Assembly (NCBI GenBank): GCA_036265935.1
Contig: DATAOB010000040.1
Coordinates: 1 to 15,546, forward strand
Direction: 5' to 3'
From: JAFASC01 sp036265935
GTDB taxonomy: Bacteria > Pseudomonadota > Alphaproteobacteria > Rhizobiales > Beijerinckiaceae
Length of the DNA: 15,546 bases
This document shows positions 6,567-13,701 of the stretch, in pieces. The notes under the pieces were generated by a model. That model was not told the DNA's origin. It did not search any database and was given only the letters and a program-made list of their open reading frames with translations. The translations under genes were made by a program, and so were the position numbers. How positions within the stretch are numbered: the first letter of the stretch is position 1; each line of letters starts with the position of its first letter.

Positions 6567-7160
6567 ATGGCGGAAGCAGTTCACGAAATCGCCCATGACG
6601 CGGCACACGAAGCTGCTCACAGCACCAAGACCGAAGCGAAGTTTATTGGACTGCTGATCTCGGTGCTTGCCCTGTTTTTGGCCGTTTCCGAAATGGTGGG
6701 CAAGGCGGCGCAGACGCATGGGCTCGCTCTCAATATCGAGGCGAGCGACACCTGGAACTTCTATCAGGCCAAAACGATCCGGCAGACCGTGCTGCGCGCC
6801 AGCCTGGAAAGCGCGAAACTGGCCAATCCCACACCGAACGCGGATGTTCAAAACCAGTTTTCCGCTTGGCAGGCGAATATCGATCGCCTGGAAAGCGAGC
6901 CTGAGAAGGCGGAAGGGCGCAAAGAGCTGCTGGCCAAGGCAAGAGAGATCGAGCACCGTCGTGATGAAGCGTTCGAAAAATACCACGCCTACGAGGTCGC
7001 ATCGCTAATCATGCAGCTCGGCATCGTGCTGGCCTCGGTCGCGCTTCTGTCGTCTGCAATCATCTTTGCCTACGCTGCGGGCGCTCTCGGCGTGCTCGGA
7101 TTCGCTGTTCTTGTCAGCGCCTACGTCAAATTTGGCCCGGTCATGCATTTATTGCATTAG
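6567..7160 (+). CDS. DUF4337 family membrane protein
   Basis: The 197-residue protein fits DUF4337: an N-terminal transmembrane helix (about 25-45), a polar, mostly helical middle (about 55-142) and two C-terminal helices (about 144-187) ending in a short His-containing tail. The middle part contains TWNFYQAKTIRQ (62-73), typical of the family. The family's role is unknown. The N-terminal segment has histidines at 6, 10, 14 and 18, an exact four-residue spacing that would place them on one face of a helix. The start at 6567 is fixed by CCGGAGGAAAAATG. It is divergent from the small secreted protein and 60 bases ahead of the enoyl-CoA hydratase-like gene, with a hairpin between. Confidence 0.85.
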   Translation: MAEAVHEIAHDAAHEAAHSTKTEAKFIGLLISVLALFLAVSEMVGKAAQTHGLALNIEASDTWNFYQAKTIRQTVLRASLESAKLANPTPNADVQNQFSAWQANIDRLESEPEKAEGRKELLAKAREIEHRRDEAFEKYHAYEVASLIMQLGIVLASVALLSSAIIFAYAAGALGVLGFAVLVSAYVKFGPVMHLLH

Positions 7161-7167
7161 GTGCGAT

Positions 7168-7200
7168 GGGCCGCCCCGGCCGATTTGGCTTAGGCGGTCC
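7168..7200 (+). terminator. GC-rich hairpin between DUF4337 and crotonase genes
   Basis: GGGCCGCC (7168-7175) pairs with GGCGGTCC (7193-7200), 8 bp with one G-U in RNA, enclosing a smaller GCC-GATTT-GGC stem. It begins 8 bases after the DUF4337 stop. There is no T-run, so it may be a weak terminator or a leader structure for the next gene. Confidence 0.35.
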
Positions 7201-7220
7201 GCTGGCGATATGGCTGCCGC

Positions 7221-8015
7221 ATGGACAGCGAAACCTCTCCTCGCATCGACGTTCGCCTCGATTCGCGCGACGGCGGCAGCGTCGCCTTTGTCACCGTCGA
7301 CAATCGTCGCAAGCTGAACGTCCTCGGCCGCGCGCTGATGCGCGAGTTCATTGGGGCGCTGGAAGAGCTGAGCGCCCGCGACGATGTGCGTGCGGTGGTC
7401 ATTTCCGGCACCGGCGAGCGCGCCTGGATCGGCGGCGCCAATATTTTGGAGATGGCGGAGCTCGACGCGAAGACGGCGCGCGACTTCATCACCCTGCTCC
7501 ATCATGCCTGCCGCGCGGTCCGCGATTGTCCGGTCCCGGTGATCGCGTCGATCCGCGGCTATGCGCTCGGCGGCGGCCTCGAGCTCGCCGCCGCCTGCGA
7601 TCTTCGCATCGCGGCGACGGACGCAATTTTCGGCATGCCGGAAGTGAAGGTCGGCATTCCCTCGGTGATTGAAGCCGCGCTCCTTCCGACGCTGATCGGC
7701 TGGGGCCGCACGCGCGAATTGCTGTTGTTCGGCGAGAATATCGACGCGCAGAAGGCGCACGAATGGGGTCTGGTCCAGTCGGTTGTCGAGCCGCACATGC
7801 TCGACCGCACCGTGGAAAAATATCTGCGCGCGCTTTTCGCCACGGGACCTGAGGCGATCCGCATCCAGAAGAAGCTGATCCGCCGCTGGGAGGATCTCCC
7901 GCTCAGCGACGCCATCCAGGCCGGCGTGGACGCCTTTGTAGGTTCGTGGGGCACCGATGAGCCGCGGCGGCTGATGCAAGCCTTTCGCGACCGGCGCTCC
8001 CGCAAGCCGGAATGA
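7221..8015 (+). CDS. Enoyl-CoA hydratase/isomerase (crotonase) family protein
   Basis: The 264-residue protein has the crotonase fold, which binds acyl-CoA thioesters in the cytoplasm. Oxyanion-hole segments AWIGGANILEM (68-78) and GYALGGGLELAAACD (113-127) are present. Both glutamates used by hydratases are in place: E121 in GGGLELAAACD and E141 in FGMPEVKVG, so hydratase activity is possible. The usual PGAGG turn after the second glutamate is replaced by PSVIEAALLP, a variant whose substrate I cannot assign. ATG 7221 is the first start that keeps the whole domain, but its ribosome binding site is poor. Its stop overlaps the MFS start by 4 bases, so translational coupling is likely. It is the first gene of a four-gene run ending in bluB. 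Confidence 0.9.
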   Translation: MDSETSPRIDVRLDSRDGGSVAFVTVDNRRKLNVLGRALMREFIGALEELSARDDVRAVVISGTGERAWIGGANILEMAELDAKTARDFITLLHHACRAVRDCPVPVIASIRGYALGGGLELAAACDLRIAATDAIFGMPEVKVGIPSVIEAALLPTLIGWGRTRELLLFGENIDAQKAHEWGLVQSVVEPHMLDRTVEKYLRALFATGPEAIRIQKKLIRRWEDLPLSDAIQAGVDAFVGSWGTDEPRRLMQAFRDRRSRKPE

Positions 8016-9244
8016 GCGCACCGCCAGCACATTTGCGCGCTTCCCTCTGGGTGATGGTCGCGGCGCTGACCTCGATTTTCGCGATGAGTCAGGCGTATCG
8101 CACGCTGCCGGCGATCGTCGCCAATGCGATCGAAGCGGAGTTTCACCTCTCGGCGCAAGCGATCGGATTCTTTGCCGGCGCTTTCCATTTGTCGTTCGGC
8201 CTGATGCAGCTCTTCGTTGGCGTCGCGCTCGACCGCTATGGTCCGAAGCGGACGGTCTGTGCCTTTTTCTCGCTTGGCGTCGTCGGCGCGATCCTCTGTA
8301 CCGCCGCGCCGAATTTTGCCGTGCTGATCGCCGGACAAATCCTGCTCGGCATCGGCAGCGCGCCGGCTTTCCTCGCGGTGCTGTTGTTTATCGCGCAAGT
8401 CTATCCGCCGAACCGTTTCACCCACATTTCCGGTTACGCGATGAGCTTCGGCGGCCTCGGCATGCTCGTAACGGCGACGCCGCTTGCCTTTGTCATCCAG
8501 ACCTGGTCCTGGCGCGCGAGCTTTGCGCTGCTCGCGATCGCGTCGGTGCTGGCGCTCGTCGTCACATGGGGCGTCGTGCGCGAGCCTCCGCCGCGCGTCA
8601 GCGCGAAGTCGGAGACGCTCGCCGAGGCGTTCAAGCAAGCGACGCTCTTGTTCAAGGCGCCGCAAACCGCGGGCATTCTCGTTCTCGGCGCGATCACCTA
8701 TTCCTCGCTTTTGGCGCTGCGCGGCCTTTGGATCGTGCCGCTCTTCGTGCAGCGTCACGATTTTTCGCTGGTGCAGGCGGGCAATGTCGTCCTCATCCTG
8801 TCGATCGCAATGCTGCTGAGCCCGATGATTTTCGGCCGCATCGATCCGGGCGCACGTTGGCGGCGCGAGCTCATCGTCGCCGGCGCGATCGTCTCCGCCG
8901 CACTGATCCTGATCCTCGGCTGGGCGACGCCGCGCGCAACATCGCTCGATGTTGCGCTGACGCTGGCAATCGGGCTCATCTCCGGGTTCATCATCCTGCA
9001 ATATGCCGACGTGCGCGCCTCCTATCCTGCCGAAGTGGCCGGGCGGGCGCTGGCGATTTTCACCATGGCGATGTTTTTGGGCGTCGCCCTCGTACAATAC
9101 CTCACGGGATTGGTCGCCGGCTTTGTCATCGAACGCGGGCAGGAACCGCTCTTTGCGGTGCATGCGACGCTGGCTTTCTTGCTCATCGCCGCGTCCGCGG
9201 CTTTTGTCGCCCTGCCGCGCGCGGCGATGAACAGACGAAGTTAG
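8012..9244 (+). CDS. MFS transporter
   Basis: The 410-residue integral membrane protein has the size and hydrophobic pattern of a 12-helix major facilitator. The N-terminal half holds the loop 2-3 signature as GVALDRYGPKR (70-80), corresponding to the family's G-x3-D-R-x-G-R/K-R. A central cytoplasmic loop of about 25 residues (REPPPRVSAKSETLAEAFKQ region) separates the halves. The start overlaps the crotonase stop as ATGA, and the stop lies 8 bases from the Nudix start, so it is the second gene of a compact operon. Substrate cannot be read from sequence; its neighbours (acyl-CoA enzyme, Nudix, BluB) do not point to one. Confidence 0.92.
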   Translation: MSAPPAHLRASLWVMVAALTSIFAMSQAYRTLPAIVANAIEAEFHLSAQAIGFFAGAFHLSFGLMQLFVGVALDRYGPKRTVCAFFSLGVVGAILCTAAPNFAVLIAGQILLGIGSAPAFLAVLLFIAQVYPPNRFTHISGYAMSFGGLGMLVTATPLAFVIQTWSWRASFALLAIASVLALVVTWGVVREPPPRVSAKSETLAEAFKQATLLFKAPQTAGILVLGAITYSSLLALRGLWIVPLFVQRHDFSLVQAGNVVLILSIAMLLSPMIFGRIDPGARWRRELIVAGAIVSAALILILGWATPRATSLDVALTLAIGLISGFIILQYADVRASYPAEVAGRALAIFTMAMFLGVALVQYLTGLVAGFVIERGQEPLFAVHATLAFLLIAASAAFVALPRAAMNRRS

Positions 9245-9252
9245 AGGACTAG

Positions 9253-9816
9253 ATGGCAGCAAAAATCGTCAGCATCGAAACCATCTATGAAGGCTGGTCG
9301 AAGTTCTCGCGTGCGATGATTCAGACGAGTGGCAAGCCGTTCAAGCGCGAGATCGAGGATCATGGGCGCGCCGTCGTCGTTCTGCCGTATAATCCGCACA
9401 CGCGGACGGTCATCCTAGTCCGGCTGTTGCGTGCGCCGGTGCTGGTCGCGGCCGCAGAAGATTCGCTTCTCGAAGCGCCGGCCGGTCTCATCGATGATGA
9501 CGATCCAGCCGACGCGGCGCGGCGCGAAGTCATGGAAGAAGCGGGCATTCGGATAAGCGACCTCGAGCACGTGGCGACGGTTTGGACGATGCCCGGCATT
9601 TCGACCGAACGGATGGACTATTATTTTGCGCGGTTCTCGCAAGCCGACCGCATCGGCAAGGGCGGCGGCGTCGCCGGCGAGAACGAAGACATCACCGTCG
9701 AAGAACATGCGCTGGCGGAACTCTGGGCAATGGCGCGGCGCGGCCAAATCGCCGATCTGAAGACGCTGACGCTCATATACGCGCTGAAAGACCGCCATCC
9801 CGAGCTGTTCGATTAG
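9253..9816 (+). CDS. Nudix hydrolase, NudK-like (nucleoside-diphosphate-sugar type)
   Basis: The 187-residue cytoplasmic enzyme belongs to the Nudix family, which cleaves nucleoside diphosphates linked to another moiety. The Nudix box runs from G78 to I99 with REVMEEAGI as its second half. Its spacing is one residue shorter than the textbook box, as in E. coli NudK, and the first acidic position is Asp84 where NudK has Glu. The downstream GKGGGVAGENEDITVEEH (136-152) also resembles the GGGVEDEDIEVLE region of NudK (GDP-mannose pyrophosphatase). A related substrate is therefore plausible but unproven; ADP-ribose is an alternative. AGAGGA overlapping the MFS stop serves as its ribosome binding site, and its stop is 2 bases from the bluB start. 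Confidence 0.88.
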   Translation: MAAKIVSIETIYEGWSKFSRAMIQTSGKPFKREIEDHGRAVVVLPYNPHTRTVILVRLLRAPVLVAAAEDSLLEAPAGLIDDDDPADAARREVMEEAGIRISDLEHVATVWTMPGISTERMDYYFARFSQADRIGKGGGVAGENEDITVEEHALAELWAMARRGQIADLKTLTLIYALKDRHPELFD

Positions 9817-9818
9817 CC

Positions 9819-10466
9819 GTGGCGGATTCCCCTACCCCGATCTTCGACGAAGCGTTCCAGGCGCGGCTTATCGAGCTGATAACCTGGCGGCGCGACGTGC
9901 GCCGCTTCCGCCGCGAGCCGCTTCCCAAGGGCACACTGGAGCGACTTGTCGAATATGCCTGCCTCGCGCCGTCTGTCGGTTTGAGCCAGCCCTGGCGCTT
10001 TGTCATGGTTGAAGCGGCTAAGCGGCGCGCGGCAATCCGCTCTTGTTTCGAATCCTGCAATGCGGATGCACTCAGCGCGCAAGCGCCGGAGCGCGCCGCG
10101 CTTTACGCGCGGCTGAAGCTCGCGGGCCTCGATGACGCACCCGCTCACATCGCGGTGTTCGCCGATCGCGAAACAGCGCAGGGCCATGGCCTTGGACGGC
10201 GCACGATGCCGGAGACGATCGACTATTCCGTCGTGATGGCGATCCACACATTATGGCTCGCGGCGCGCGCCGAGGGAATCGGCGTCGGCTGGGTGTCGAT
10301 CCTCGATGCGACGCGCGTCGCCGCGATCCTTGAGACGCCGCCGAAATGGACGTTCATCGGCTATCTCTGCGTTGGCTATCCGCTCGAGCAGGACGAGACG
10401 CCGGTGCTCGAACGCGAAGGTTGGGAAAAGCGGCGCGCGGCGGCTGATACCGTCCTCTATCGCTAA
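9819..10466 (+). CDS. bluB: 5,6-dimethylbenzimidazole synthase BluB
   Basis: BluB converts reduced flavin mononucleotide, with oxygen, into 5,6-dimethylbenzimidazole, the lower ligand of vitamin B12. The 215-residue protein is a nitroreductase-fold enzyme with BluB-specific stretches: WRRDVRRFRREPLP (23-36), APSVGLSQPWRFV (50-62) and EGIGVGWVSILD (152-163). By motif, D26 and S160 match the Asp32 and Ser167 studied in Sinorhizobium BluB. The best start is GTG 9819, two bases past the Nudix stop; no ATG gives a full N-terminus. It closes the crotonase-MFS-Nudix run, and its TAA stop directly abuts the stop of the convergent decarboxylase gene with no spacer. No cobalamin riboswitch or other cob gene was seen nearby. 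Confidence 0.92.
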   Translation: MADSPTPIFDEAFQARLIELITWRRDVRRFRREPLPKGTLERLVEYACLAPSVGLSQPWRFVMVEAAKRRAAIRSCFESCNADALSAQAPERAALYARLKLAGLDDAPAHIAVFADRETAQGHGLGRRTMPETIDYSVVMAIHTLWLAARAEGIGVGWVSILDATRVAAILETPPKWTFIGYLCVGYPLEQDETPVLEREGWEKRRAAADTVLYR

Positions 10467-12053
10467 TCAGGCGATCGCGACATCGATTAGGATCGGGCCG
10501 CTTGTGTGCTTCAGCGCCTCGCGGATGGCCGGCGCCAAGTCCTTGGCATGCTCGACGCGGCGACCCGGCACGCCCTGCCCTTCGGCGATGGTGACGAAAT
10601 CGATATCCGGCAATTGCGTGCCGACGACTCGGTCCATCTGAAAATGATCCTTGAATTCTTCGAGCGCGGCATAGCCGCGATTGTTCAATATAATGAAGAT
10701 GATCGGCAGCCGGTTCTGTGCCGCGCTCCACAAGCCCTGGATCGCATACATGGCCGAGCCGTCGCCGATCAGCGCGATGATGCGCTTGTCGCGCTCGGCG
10801 AGCGCGATGCCGATGGCGGCGCCGAGAGAAAATCCGAGGCCGCCGCTTGCCATCGTATAGAAAGAGTCCGGCCGGTCGAAGGGCAAATAGGCTTGCATCG
10901 GCTGGCGCGCCGTCGGCGATTCCTCGACGATGATCGAGTCGGCGGGACGCTCGGATGCGAGCGTCTGCATGACGAATTCCGCGCTCATCGGGTCTTTTGC
11001 GGGCAGAGCCGGCCGCGCCGGACGAAGCGCCGGCGCTTTGCGTTTCCGTGGGGTGGAGCGCTCGAGAATGTCGCGAAGAGCCAGGCGGACGCTTGCGACA
11101 ATCGTGTTGCCGACCGGCGACCATGACGCCGCAACCGGATCTTCGGTGATTTGGAAAAGCGTCGCCTCCTCGGGAATATGCGGCCCCCCGCCTTCGACAT
11201 GATAGGTGAAGACCGGCGCGCCGATCACCAGGATCACGTCGTGTCGCGCCAGACTTTGCCGGATGCCCGCGCGCGCCGGCGGCAGGAACCCGGCAAATAG
11301 CCGGTGCGTCTGCGGAAACGACGCGCGCGCCGCATGCGGGCTCGTCCAGACGCGCGCCTGATGTCTTTCGGCAAGCGCGACGATCTCATCCCAGGCCTGA
11401 TCGCGATCGACTTCGGCTCCAGCGACAAAGGCCGGCCGCTCGGCGCGATCGAGCGCTTCGACGAGCGGCGCCAACGCCTCGGGATCGGGACGCAACGCAC
11501 GGCTCACCTGCCGCTCGGCAACCGGCGCGGCCATCGCGTCCCAATCGTCGACGGGAATCGACAGGAACACAGGCCCGCGCGGCGGTTGCATGGCGATGTG
11601 ATAGGCGCGCGCCAGCGCCTGCGGCACGTCGGCGGCGCGCGCCGGCTCATTCGCCCACTTGACGTATGGTTTCGGGAACTCCGCCGCCTGCTGCGCAAAC
11701 AGAAACGGATCGAACGGCAATATCGAGCGCGCCTGCTGGCCCGCCGTGACGATCAGCGGCGTCGCATTGCGAAAGGCGGTGAAAATGTTGCCGAGCGCAT
11801 GGCCAAGGCCGGCAGCCGAATGCAGGTTGACGAAAGCGGCGTTGCGCGTGCGTTGCGCATAACCGTCGGCCATCGCGACGACGATGGATTCCTGCAGGCC
11901 GAGGATATAGCGAAAATCATTGGGGAAGGCGCGGAACATCGGCAATTCCGTCGAGCCGGGATTGCCGAAAATCGTGTCGATGCCGAACGCGCGCAAAAGA
12001 TTGAGCGCGCTCTCGCGGACGGTGATGTCTTTTGTTTTATTGGCGCGCGGCAT
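10467..12053 (-). CDS. Thiamine-diphosphate enzyme, benzoylformate decarboxylase-like
   Basis: The 528-residue protein has the three-part ThDP decarboxylase layout. The activating glutamate E55 lies in LQESIVVAMADG, and the cofactor motif runs from GDG (430-432) to NN (457-458). It matches benzoylformate decarboxylase (MdlC) at the three active-site residues that mark that enzyme: S34 in GNPGSTELP (Ser26), H78 in NLHSAAG (His70) and H285 in PVFTYHVEGGG (His281). It should release CO2 from an arylglyoxylate to give an aromatic aldehyde; the exact aryl group is unknown. ATG 12053 is chosen because GGAAGAG precedes it and it avoids overlap with the upstream dioxygenase, whose stop is 13 bases away. 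A start at 12095 is possible. The pair is probably one operon read from the divergent region at 13036-13197. Confidence 0.88.
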   Translation of the reverse strand: MPRANKTKDITVRESALNLLRAFGIDTIFGNPGSTELPMFRAFPNDFRYILGLQESIVVAMADGYAQRTRNAAFVNLHSAAGLGHALGNIFTAFRNATPLIVTAGQQARSILPFDPFLFAQQAAEFPKPYVKWANEPARAADVPQALARAYHIAMQPPRGPVFLSIPVDDWDAMAAPVAERQVSRALRPDPEALAPLVEALDRAERPAFVAGAEVDRDQAWDEIVALAERHQARVWTSPHAARASFPQTHRLFAGFLPPARAGIRQSLARHDVILVIGAPVFTYHVEGGGPHIPEEATLFQITEDPVAASWSPVGNTIVASVRLALRDILERSTPRKRKAPALRPARPALPAKDPMSAEFVMQTLASERPADSIIVEESPTARQPMQAYLPFDRPDSFYTMASGGLGFSLGAAIGIALAERDKRIIALIGDGSAMYAIQGLWSAAQNRLPIIFIILNNRGYAALEEFKDHFQMDRVVGTQLPDIDFVTIAEGQGVPGRRVEHAKDLAPAIREALKHTSGPILIDVAIA

Positions 12054-12066
12054 TGCTCTTCCGACT

Positions 12067-13035
12067 TCAATGACCTTCGACCGGCGGCGTTCCATGCGTG
12101 TGGAATGATTCGATCGTCTTCAGCCCCCACGCCTGGCCCTTGGCGCGCTCCGCCTCGCTCCACACGATCGGCTCCCAGTCAGGCGCGAGGATCAGCCGCG
12201 CGCCGGCATTGGCCACCTCGACGCGATTGCCGCCGGGTTCGTAGACATAGAGGAAAAACGTCTGCTGGATCGCATGTTTGTGCGGGCCGGTCTCGATGAA
12301 CACGCCGTTTTCGAGAAAGATGTCGGCGGCGCGCAGGATTTCCTCGCGGCTATCAAGCGCATATGTCACGTGGTGAAAGCGCCCACGCGTGCCGGTATGA
12401 TCGCGTGAATAAGCCAGATCATAGCTCTTGTTGGTGAAAGTGATCCACATCGCGGCTTCGGTGCCGTCGTTGAGCACGATCTGCTCGGTCAACCGTCCGC
12501 CGAGATAATTTTCGAAGAACTCGCGATTGGCCTTGATGTCGACGGCAAGCCCGTTGAAATGATCGAGGCGCCGCACGTTCACGCCGCGCGCGGGAAACCG
12601 CTGCGCCTGGTTTTTCAACGCCGGCTTTAATGCCGAAGGCGCGTCGTAGCGCTCGGTCTCATAATAGAGCTCGATCACGTGGCCATCCGGATCGTGGCAG
12701 CGATAGGCGGGCCCGCGGCCGAGCTCGTCCTCGACCCAGCCGATCTCGTGGCCGGAGCCTTTGAGCGCGGCGACGCGGCGCTCCAACGCCTGCTGGCTGC
12801 GCGTGCGAAACGCTGCATGACCCAGGCCCGAGGTTTTCGCGCCTGTGAGCTTTAAGGAATAGCGCTCGTAATCGTCCCAGCCGCGGAGATAAACGGAATC
12901 TCCTTTGCGGCCGCTCTCTGTCATGCCGAGCACGTCGACGAAGAATTTGAGGCTCTCGTCCGGTTTAGGCGTCAAGAGTTCGATGTGGCCGAGATGGGCG
13001 ATGTCGAGGATAGGTTCGGGAGGCATATCTGTCAT
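12067..13035 (-). CDS. Extradiol ring-cleavage dioxygenase (catechol 2,3-dioxygenase-like, VOC family)
   Basis: The 322-residue protein has two vicinal-oxygen-chelate domains, residues about 11-127 and 153-275, the layout of type I extradiol dioxygenases that open catechols next to the hydroxyls. The iron ligands of the C-terminal domain are visible: H159 in RLDHFNG, H221 or H222 in RFHHVTYALD, and E273 in YVYEPGGNRVEV. The last segment follows the extradiol signature closely. The substrate is unknown; the adjoining arylglyoxylate decarboxylase and the GalB/GalC pair suggest a substituted or carboxylated catechol, which is inference. ATG 13035 has a weak ribosome binding site, and ATG 13026 is an alternative. 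Two inverted-repeat operators lie just upstream. Confidence 0.88.
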   Translation of the reverse strand: MTDMPPEPILDIAHLGHIELLTPKPDESLKFFVDVLGMTESGRKGDSVYLRGWDDYERYSLKLTGAKTSGLGHAAFRTRSQQALERRVAALKGSGHEIGWVEDELGRGPAYRCHDPDGHVIELYYETERYDAPSALKPALKNQAQRFPARGVNVRRLDHFNGLAVDIKANREFFENYLGGRLTEQIVLNDGTEAAMWITFTNKSYDLAYSRDHTGTRGRFHHVTYALDSREEILRAADIFLENGVFIETGPHKHAIQQTFFLYVYEPGGNRVEVANAGARLILAPDWEPIVWSEAERAKGQAWGLKTIESFHTHGTPPVEGH

Positions 13036-13073
13036 GTCTGGCGTCCCGCGGTCCTGCTCAAAAAGCTCGCATG

Positions 13074-13085
13074 TTGATTAGTCAA
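13074..13085. promoter_or_regulatory. Operator copy 1, TTGATTAGTCAA
   Basis: TTGA and TCAA arms flank TTAG, 38 bases upstream of the dioxygenase start. It shares GTTGATT-GTCAA with copy 2, whose centre is 64 bp away. The form fits a dimeric MarR- or TetR-type repressor site. The regulator is not in the window. Confidence 0.5.
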
Positions 13086-13134
13086 TCGCGGCACCCGGAA
13101 CAAGAGCGGCCACGATCCTCCGGGTGCGCACCGA

Positions 13135-13152
13135 AAGTTGATTGGTCAACTT
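13135..13152. promoter_or_regulatory. Operator copy 2, AAGTTGATTGGTCAACTT
   Basis: Perfect 7-bp arms AAGTTGA and TCAACTT enclose TTGG, about 45 bases upstream of the membrane-protein start. Together with copy 1 it brackets the divergent promoter region, so a single regulator could control both directions. Confidence 0.55.
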
Positions 13153-13197
13153 CGCTTGACTTGCCTAGGCTCGTCCGCATTGGGAGAGGGCAAAATC

Positions 13198-13701
13198 ATG
13201 ATCCTTGGCATGTCGCTTGAGACCTTCACGCTGTTGCACGTCGCGATCAGCCTCATCGCGATCGTCACCGGCTTCGTCGTTGTCATCGGAATGATCGACG
13301 GCAAATCCCTGCCGGTCTGGACGGCGCTGTTCCTGCTCACGACGGTGCTGACCAGCGTGACGGGATTCATTTTCCCGTTCAGCGGCATCACGCCGGGGAT
13401 CGTTGTCGGCGCCATCTCATCGGTGCTGCTCGTTATCGCGCTGTTTGCGCTCTACATTCGGCACCTCACGCATGCCTGGCGCTGGATCTACACCGTCACC
13501 GCGATCGCGGCGTTTTACCTCAACGTCTTTGTGTCGATCGTGCAATCCTTCCAGAAAATCCCGTTCCTGCACGCCCTGGCGCCAACGCAATCGGAGCCGC
13601 CGTTCCTCATCACGCAGGCAATAGCGCTCGGCGTTGTCATTGTCTTAGGCACCCTCGCAGTGGCGCGGTTCCGCCCGGGAATGCCGGTCGCCGTCGGCTA
13701 G
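13198..13701 (+). CDS. Polytopic membrane protein of unknown function
   Basis: The 167-residue protein has about five hydrophobic helices (roughly 11-32, 41-61, 66-88, 95-117 and 136-157) with short polar loops. Notable residues are H14 at the start of helix 1 and the RHLTHAWRW segment (88-96), before helix 4. Histidines near membrane helices could ligate heme or metal, but I recognise no family and assign no function. GGGAGAGGG before ATG 13198 fixes the start; ATG 13210 is a possible alternative. It is divergent from the dioxygenase gene across 162 bp containing two operator copies, so it may share induction with the aromatic genes. Its TAG stop overlaps the stop of the convergent VOC gene within CTAG and forms one arm of a hairpin. 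Confidence 0.8.
   Translation: MILGMSLETFTLLHVAISLIAIVTGFVVVIGMIDGKSLPVWTALFLLTTVLTSVTGFIFPFSGITPGIVVGAISSVLLVIALFALYIRHLTHAWRWIYTVTAIAAFYLNVFVSIVQSFQKIPFLHALAPTQSEPPFLITQAIALGVVIVLGTLAVARFRPGMPVAVG

Noticed and set aside
7559..9262. 567-codon open frame on the minus strand
   Set aside because: It lies antisense to the crotonase and MFS genes, and its product is a low-complexity Arg/Glu/Asp-rich sequence typical of reading GC-rich genes backwards. The plus-strand proteins have clear family motifs.
11304..12299. 331-codon open frame on the plus strand
   Set aside because: It is antisense to the decarboxylase and dioxygenase genes; the product is Arg-rich with no domain.
13156..13184. TTGACT as a -35 box for the membrane-protein gene
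   Set aside because: No acceptable -10 hexamer lies 16-18 bases downstream, so I do not call a promoter there.
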